Source of the DNA: Thalassia testudinum
Taxonomy: Eukaryota > Streptophyta > Magnoliopsida > Alismatales > Hydrocharitaceae
Length of the DNA stretch: 64,000 nucleotides
Assembly (NCBI GenBank): GCA_037157565.1
Contig: JAZHRO010000063.1
Span: forward strand, 89,060,001-89,124,000
Direction of reading: 5' to 3'
Every line of letters starts with the position of its first letter. The first letter of the stretch is position 1. The notes beneath the pieces were generated by a model, which ran no database searches, was not told the origin of the DNA, and worked only from the letters and a program-made list of their open reading frames with translations. A program made the translations under genes and the position numbers. Below are positions 57,101-64,000 of this stretch, one piece after another.

Positions 57101-59696
57101 CAGGATTGTTAGCAGCAGCGGGTGGTTCAGGGTTTGTATCAGGAACAAGGGTCGGAGTCATCGGTGTGTCTAGATCATGTTCGCACTCCTCTGTTTGTGG
57201 GTTTTGATCTTCTAGTGGTTGATCAGGGATAATCAGGTTGTCCTCTGTATGTGACTCATCAACCATGGCTCTGATATCACATATTTGCTCTATAACTCCG
57301 CAATTAATCCCTTGTTGGGCCTTAAAGATGTCAATCTTCAAAGTTTGATTCCCAAATTTTAATTCTATTTGGCCCTCTTCGCAATTTTTGTTGGCCCTAG
57401 CAGTGGCCAAAAAGGGTCTCCCTAATATGATTGGTGTGTCCCTTGGGTTCTGAGGTGCGTCCATATCCAGAACTATGAAGTCCACCAGGAAGTAGAAATC
57501 CCGTACCCTAATAATGACATCCTGGAGTATTCCTTTAGGTGACTTGATGGATCAATCGGCTAACTGCAACGTCACCTCAGTCAGTTTAAGTTCGTACTCT
57601 TCAAGGTGGTCAAGGAGGGATGTAGGTATTAGATTTATGGAGGCACCTAGATCTAGTAAGGCTCTGTCAAATTGGGTTTCACCAATTTTACAAGAAATCA
57701 GGGGAGTTCCTGGGTCTTTAGCCTTGGGTAGGAGTTTACTCAAGATGACAGAGCTGGCTTGCTCTGACAGTACAATCGGATTCCCACCCTTGGTTCGCGG
57801 CTTACATTTAGGGGTACGCCTTTCAGGAATCTTGCGTAAGCCGGTATGTGGGGAATTGCATCCATCAAGGGGATGTTTATCTGGACCTGTTCAAAGAGCT
57901 TGACCAAATCCTCCTCGGGAGCCACGGGTTTGGTTATCCTTTTTCCTTTGGTCAAGGCCTCAGGAAATGGAATCCTAGTTGGTTCCTCTAGAATAGGTCC
58001 AGGTTCTTGATCTGGGACAGGGGTATCCTGGATAACTATCCTAGGGTTTTGGCTACTACCAGGCTTGGAGTGTTTCGGATAATGTGGGTCTTGGGTTGTT
58101 TTACCACTACGTGTCGTTACAGAGTTTAATCCAGCCTGGTTTTGGTTTGGGTTTGGTAAGAGGGGTGGCTACTGCTGAAATCCTGCATAAGATGTCGAAG
58201 CTTCCATCCCGTCTAGTGATGGAGCAGCAGGGGCCTGATAAATCAAATGTGCGTGGCTTGAATTTGGTTTCATAACGCACCTCTGGGTCAGCACGTTATT
58301 TGGGTTTGGCAAAGGTTGCGAAGGAAGGGTGCCAGGTTGGCTGGAATTTGCCATTTGGGCCCGATGGTTGCGAACCTCTGTGATCTTGTCCTTGTGCTAT
58401 TTTTGCATTGCCACATTCGTCTTTTGAATGTCAACTAGTGCTTGAAGGATAAGAGTCATTTGATCCTGGTTTGGCCGGGCTTGATAGGTGGGATTGGGCT
58501 GAGGCTGAGGCAGCTGATATGGACGAGGGACTTGTGGATGGGGCTGATACGATGGTCTGAGTTTGAGAATTTCCCGTCCACTGAAAGTTGGGATGATTTC
58601 GCCATCCAGGGTTGTAGGTATTGGAGAATGGTTCATTCTGGATGGCGTTGAGGTCCTTGCAAGTCTGAGGAACCTCAAGAAAGTCAGAATACGAGGGTTT
58701 AGAGTTTCCCTAACTCGAATAGAATGGATCAGAGATCACTCCGATCCGAGAGTCAGATGGGGGTGAATACGGGTCCATCCCCTGAGAAGATTGGTGGTAG
58801 ATGCTTTGCATAGTTTCCCTCGCCAGAGGTGGTCATGCAAAAGAGTTCTGCACAGAGGTGGCTTGCTGCAAATGCTGAGTTAGCTCGTCCATCTTCTTCT
58901 CTATGATAGAAACCTTGTCCAACCGACTGGCCATCAGTTCTAAGTCGACAGATGTGGACAGGCCTACGTCTCATGTGCCCCTCTCAGATTCGTCGATGCG
59001 CAGGCATTCATCCTGTCGAATCAACCCATGGAGTCATTATTAATGGAGTTCTCGCACATGTTTTCGAGAATCTCCCACACCGTGTCCTCATGTTGACCCA
59101 TGATGTTTCCTCCGCATGTTGCATTGACGAATAATCAAATGTATTCACGGAGTCCCTGGTAAAAAGACTGGACATGTTCCCATTTAGGAACTCCGTGATG
59201 GGGGCACTTTCGCATGAAATCTAAGAATCGATCCCATGCTTCGTAAAGAGGTTCTCCCGTTTGTTGAGTGAAATGGGTGATCTGGTGGTGCAAGGCATTC
59301 GTCTAGCCATTTGTTGATCGGACTGGTCTGAGTTTGATACCAATGGGCGGCCTTGTCGAGGAGGGAGAAAGAAAACATTTTCATGAGTAGGATATCCTGA
59401 TTTTGTGGATCTGACCTGAAGGTCTGGGCCAGATGCTTGAGTTGTTTAATGTGTTGGAATGGATCCTCGGAGTTAAGCCCATGAAACTTTGGTATGGCAT
59501 GAATCATATTGGGCTTAAGTTCAGAATCAGGGCCTCCAACCGAGATTCGGACTCGAGGCTCGATCGCCACCGTAGTGAGATTATAGTGATCTCGCATCAT
59601 TGATCACTGTGGTGGGTTTACAAGGTTTTGGAAGAGATCATTCAAGCGTTGAAGCTGGTGCTCAAGGTTGTTCTCTTATTCAATGGGTTGTGCCAT
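54200..59696 (-). pseudogene. pol: Element 2 gag-pol, heavily broken
   Basis: Reading leftward from an ATG at 59696-59694: gag with SEDPFQHIKQLKHLAQTF and MKMFSFSLLDKAAHW (59600-59184), protease LLDLGASINLIPTSLL (57743-57552) and IILGRPFLATARA (57485 onward), RT with WVSPIQVVPKK and VCIDYRRLN (56828-56592) and FMDD near 56360, RNase H (55923-55600), and integrase with HHCC (LDQACGGHFSGHK) and [16 protein letters not shown] (55648-54920). The integrase tail continues past a stop to about 54200. The order is that of Athila-type elements. Several in-frame stops look like CpG decay (CGA to TGA). Integrase retains Trp where element 1 has TAG. No part is long enough to function. Confidence 0.92.
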
Positions 59697-60787
59697 GATG
59701 GAAGAAGAAGGAGAACTTGGTTCTGAATCGGATGAAAGATTTATGTGGTGAGGTTGCTGCACAAAAAAGGGCGTCGAGGCTTGGCCTTGACGAGAGTGAA
59801 TTTCTAAAGGAGGTCTTAAGGATGGTCTTAAGGACCTCCTACCGAACATGCACCGAAGGATGTGATGAGATTAGAAGGTGTTGGACCCAATTGAGACACC
59901 CAAAAATTGTTGGGTGACTATAGAGGTTCGAAGCGGATGATACCCCTTAGTCAGAAAGGTCGTCCACTTGAGAAGTACCTGGACAGCCAGAGAGGGAGAG
60001 TCCCACAAAGACCCCTACACGGTAGAGCGTCCCCACAAGTTACAAGGTTTCCCCCACCCGACCTCTCTTGTCACTGAGATTCCAGGTAGACCAGAATGAG
60101 GACCTTGACCTCTTAAGTCTACCTTTTTTACTTTAAGATCAAGGTGCTTAGGGTTCCACTTGAACTTTTAGGTCTTTTGAATGAAAAAGTGACCTAATTT
60201 TAAGGTTGGTTGACCCAAAGGATCAACTTCACCTCTTGTTCCTTTGAGAGCTTTTGGGTCCTTTCTTTTAGGATTCAAATGGATTAAAAGCCTGATTTGC
60301 TTAGGGTTTCTCTTGTATAGATCTTTTCAAACAAGGTTTAGGCACAACTCTTTTTGGAAAAATTTTTTTCTTTGTTTAAGAGAAGATGTGTCTTTAAAAA
60401 CCCTAGCTTTGCAATCCTTAGGTTGGCTCTAGTTGGTCCAATTTAGTTGCCTCAAAAATTGGTATCTAGGGCTCAATTAAGAAAGTTTTAGCCTTAGTTA
60501 CCTTAGTTGGATGTGCAGTTCAAGATGTGCTGAAATGAAAATTAGGCAACTTCAATGAATTACTAAGTATGAAACAGGTAGCCCTAGGTTGATTCTTCTT
60601 TGTTCCTTTTCAGACTATGAGGGGGTTAAGAGAGAGGGCTAATGAAAGTTACCTGTTCTTTGGTGTAGCCGTTGTGCAGCTGCTCTTCTTTTCTCTGCTT
60701 TCCCTGAGATAAGCACAACAAAGGAGAGGAATTAAGTCTGTATTGGATCAGAAGTTGTGATCAAAAGCTTCAGAAGTTCCCATTGCT
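59697..60787 (-). other. Element 2 gag leader
   Basis: About 1.1 kb without a gene, matching the leader length of element 1. Confidence 0.65.
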
Positions 60788-60804
60788 CCCTGGCAACGGC
60801 GCCA
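60788..60804 (-). other. Element 2 primer-binding site (tRNA-Asp)
   Basis: Minus strand: TGGCGCCGTTGCCAGGG, one difference from the perfect complement. Confidence 0.92.
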
Positions 60805-60807
60805 AAA

Positions 60808-63566
60808 TGTTCGCGTGGCTAGATCGTGTTTTAACAGATATCTCGTTGTAATATAGATGAACTTTCCGGGAAAACAAATAAAAATTTATAACTCAAAAAT
60901 CAAAGTATCCGAGGTCGAACACAGGGAGCAATCTGAGTATTCCAAAACTTGAGAACATAACTTTTTAATAAAAAGAAATGACTAGTTCAATAGAAGTGAC
61001 AAGATAATGTTATGGAAAGAAATTTCTCAAAAAGAATTGGACGTCTGATGTCTTAAAGTTATCTCTCAGATTCTTTTCTTCTATTTGTGCTTTGCTCTGC
61101 TACAGCTACGGTTTCTCCTTTTCTTTTTCTTCCTTAGCCTCTTCTGCTCCTCTTCTTTTTCCTTCTCTTCTTGATTCTCTTCTTACGGCTAAGTCCTGGC
61201 TTTGCCTCTTCTTAGGTTGCCTTCTTCTTTTTCTTCCTCTTCTTCCTTTGCCTTCTTGCTTCTCTTCTTTATCTGCCCCTTGATCTCTCTCTTCTTCTTT
61301 CTCTTGGTTTGCCGCACCTTTGCTACAAGGTGTCCTTCTTCATTTTCTCTTGTAGCGGCTAAGTCCCTGCTTCCTTCTCTTGCTACTTCCTCCTTAGCAT
61401 CCTCTTCTTGCACAAGCACCACGCGACAAAACCTATTCCCCTACCCTCCCCGCGCATATCTCTTTCTCTCAATCTCTCTTCAGTGTGCCCTCCCAGAGCT
61501 AGGTTATCGGGTCGGTCGCACGGGCAGGTCCAGGTGCACTGGCGTAAGTGTGGTGCGCAAGGAGTGCTCAGGAGGATAGTCGGGTCGGGTTACCAGGTCC
61601 GCGGGATGAAATCGCAGACGAGGCGTGTATAGGTAAGGAGGGACCTCACCCCAGTGATTTGGAGGCAAAGGGACAATATCACAAAATCAATTTAAAGTAC
61701 TCAGACAGGTCACTGCTTACCGAGGTGGGACTAAAAGTCCCACCCGCTGCAGCTAGCAACTATGGGAGAACGGCTTCACGATTGGTGTAGCTGCAGGTCT
61801 GCAGCACCCTTGATCAGGCTGGGCTTGCGCACACTCACAACCCACGCGGTCTAGAAGCTTGGGAGCAGTCGATTGTGGCATGGAGCTGAAGAATAGTCGA
61901 GCTCGATTCATCGTTAATGGCGGCTAGTAGCTTGACCCTACATGACACGAAAGGAAGCTTGCAGCTCTATCAGACCATAGGAGGACCTTTGCCGTGTCAC
62001 GACGAAGGTGAGGTGATCGGTGGCAGGCTGCGGGGCAGCCTAGGCATGCGTGACTAGGTCACTCTATGGCTGGACTTATGGGTTAGGTTGGGGGAAGCGT
62101 GGAGTGTGTGTGGCATCCTGTGGATGGGTGGAAGGTGTTCAGTGGAGTGTGGCGGAGGTTGTGAGGTGGGTGGCGAGACGTGTGGGGTTGCGGAGTGACA
62201 GAGGAGTCTCACCGGAGAGTGGCTGGAGATCGGGAAGATGCGGGCGGACAGTGGCGGTCGAGGGGTGTTGTGTGAAATAGAATGTGGAAAATGAAAGAGT
62301 GGAAGACGGGGAGCTTATTTGGATTATTGGGAGCAAAGGGGGGGCAGAGGAGATGGATGGCTCATTTGTGCCGTCATCAGAGAAGATGGCCCTGAGGGAG
62401 ATAACGGCGACAAGGAGGAGGACAGGAAGGCATGCGTTGGTGCGGCGCGACACTTGAGGATGAGGTGGAGTGAACCCTGCTACTGGTATGGCAGCAGAAC
62501 GACGAGAGGGAGGAGGAAGAATCGTTGAAGCTTGCGAGCTAGTTGGCCGGAGAGAGGGGAGATGATATCTGGGGGATTCTGCAGCCAAAACAAGTCCAAG
62601 AGATTCGCGGAGGACCGGGGGTCCTCTTATAAGTGCTGGCCGAGCTTCTGGTGCGTGGAGGGCAAGCCTTCTACCATCGAATTCTCGCCAGAGAAGGAAG
62701 GTAGTTGGGGCTCCAAATCTCTCGTGCGTTCGCATGAGAGATTGGATTGAAATCAAAGATTGTGATTGAGCTCAGTTGGAAGGGGATTCCTCAAAGAATC
62801 TCCCTTCCAAATCTGGGAGGAGATCTTTGAGGGATCAGGGAGTATTCCCCCTCCATTCCTCATCGGAGAAGGATTCCTCCCCACTAATGGTAGAGGGACC
62901 TTTTTGTAGGAGTGGCGAGGAAGCTAGGGGGTTTGTGTAATGGTTTTCAAAAGATAGGGGCCAAAATGTAATTAGGTGTACTAATTTGCAAAGTAGGTCA
63001 AGATGACCTCCCCTTAGGTCCAAATTTTGGTACAAACCTAATTTGGACCTAAGGAATCCAATGGTGAAGTTGAATTTTAGGTTTGACCACGTTTGACTGG
63101 ATATTTTGCATAAAAACCCAAATTAGGTCAATTGATGAGCTAGGACCCCAATCTAGGTCAAACTCGGTTCTAAAGGCCAAATTGAATGTTATAAACCCTA
63201 CGGGATATTTTTCCATTAATTTTAGAAGGTTTACTTGATTTTTATCCTGACCAGAACATTGTTGAATTAAGCGGGTCTATTTTAGGGTTACAAGATGTCA
63301 TTTAATTCCTGGTTTGCACATAAACCCATTTCTGATTGAACCAACCCACTTTTTATCTTATTAAAATCATTTGACCTATGTTCTGCCTCTGAGAAATCCC
63401 GTTTATGTACTGCAATGGTAAAATTACAGTTTTAACCTTTATTTTATGTTTTCTTCTCAGAACACTTATTCCTTCAATTAAGCCCTCTTCTAAGTTATGT
63501 AAGAGCTTTTATTTTCTTTCTTCGGTCAAAATGAGCTAGTTAGGGCTCATGATGAGGCTCTCATCA
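60808..63566 (-). repeat. Element 2 5' LTR (right)
   Basis: 2,759 bp, TGTTCGCG to CTCTCATCA with intact TG...CA. The terminal hairpin is at 63550-63566 and TATA-like CTTATAAG is at about 62626-62633. Compared with the left LTR it lacks part of the GACGTC-containing stretch near 61041. Confidence 0.92.
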
Positions 63567-64000
63567 GCACCTTTCTCTCACCTATTTTCCCTCCTACATC
63601 TCCATGTATTCTTCCGCTCCACACGAACACTTCCACTCCTATTCTCCAAACACACCCTATCCCTAATATGATCATTATCCCGACCCAACCACCACCCACC
63701 CATCACTAGTTGGGATATCCTAATTGGGGATATGATTTTGAACCTCAATGTCGAGGGTCTAACCCTGGACATCAAGACCTTGATTACTATCCTTCTCACA
63801 GTTACACTGATTATAGAATCTTCACCCTCCTATGCATAACCTAATATCTTCTACAATCAACACGGTTATGATGATTATAACCCCTACCCTCCCCGAAACT
63901 ACACTACATATAGGTCACCTTCCTTTTAAGAACAACCTGAAATAACCTATTACCAAGGAGAATCCCAAGAACCTTAATTTCTTGACCCTCATGAAATAAA
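63567..64000 (+). pseudogene. C: decayed ORF, N-terminal part
   Basis: Resumes element C after element 2. A broken reading gives SNPGHQDLDYYPSHSYTDYR, close to SNPEHYDCDFYPSQSHIDYR of the A1 ORF, followed by TYYQGES matching TYYQEGY. Several stops interrupt it. The ORF and element continue past the window edge. Confidence 0.55.

Larger units (their letters stand above)
49856..63566 (-). mobile_element. Element 2: older Athila-type Ty3/gypsy element
   Basis: 13,711 bp with 2.77-kb LTRs, perfect target duplication GCACC (49851-49855 and 63567-63571), tRNA-Asp primer site at the right LTR and polypurine tract at the left LTR, so minus orientation. Gag-pol is recognisable from end to end but broken by many stops and frameshifts. 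The LTRs differ at about 5% of positions in the stretch I compared, so it is older than element 1. It lies in the ORF region of element C. Confidence 0.95.
35123..64000 (+). mobile_element. Element C: non-autonomous LTR element, right end outside window
   Basis: It starts TGATGTAGATAG with an LTR that is interrupted by element B, then a primer site (47251-47267) and an A-family leader. The leader is broken by a LINE tail, and the N-terminal region of the family ORF is broken by element 2. Leader and ORF align with A1. The 3' LTR is not in the window. Own sequence is 35123-35966, 46306-47944, 49324-49855 and 63567-64000. Confidence 0.7.

Overview
The window looks like plant (angiosperm) nuclear DNA from a repeat-rich, probably heterochromatic region. 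I find no host gene. Almost every base can be assigned to LTR retrotransposons, most of them inserted into one another, plus one 5'-truncated LINE. Every primer-binding site I can read is complementary to the 3' end of plant tRNA-Asp. The readable gag and pol genes are of the Ty3/gypsy Athila type (gag motif YNPGWRNHPNFSW, protease DLGAS, RT FMDD, integrase HHCC and D-D-35-E). The species cannot be named from this sequence. Family letters used here (A to I) are mine.

Layout. The oldest layer is a broken Athila-type gag on the minus strand (F; 12547-14200 and about 34958-35122). It is split by three insertions: an LTR H (minus; before 1 to 560 and 10229-12546), an LTR E (plus; 14201-15199, 32403-32592, 34421 to about 34930) and a large non-autonomous element C (plus; 35123 to beyond 64000). 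H carries element A1 (561-10018, minus), which carries LTR G (about 5987-7890). E carries the showpiece, a 17.2-kb Athila-type element (element 1, 15200-32397, plus; 4.2-kb LTRs, CCTCT target duplication), and a solo LTR D (32593-34415). C carries element B (35967-46305, minus) inside its 5' LTR, a LINE tail (47945-49308), and a second, older Athila-type element (element 2, 49856-63566, minus, GCACC target duplication). B itself holds a solo A-family LTR (40098-41854, AGGGG duplication) and a Copia-like solo LTR I (42546-44154).

How the parts relate. Elements 1 and 2 carry gag-pol; A, B and C carry no polymerase genes, only a decayed tyrosine/proline-rich and acidic ORF. Yet A, B and both Athila-type elements share the tRNA-Asp primer site, a 28-nt module containing the polypurine tract next to the 3' LTR, and a second purine tract 1.2-1.4 kb upstream. 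This suggests that Athila-type enzymes mobilised the non-autonomous families in trans. Element 1 is the youngest insertion (its LTRs differ by well under 1% by eye) but has a split gag and a TAG stop in integrase.

Most unusual signals: a tRNA-like module and a G-box palindrome at fixed order in the LTRs of A, B and C; a cluster of 16 GACGTC sites with a recurrent 20-bp spacing in LTR I; a duplicated 210-bp flank at A1 that preserves an apparent empty insertion site; mutually exclusive GC hairpins in the element 1 LTR; and a conserved second polypurine tract.
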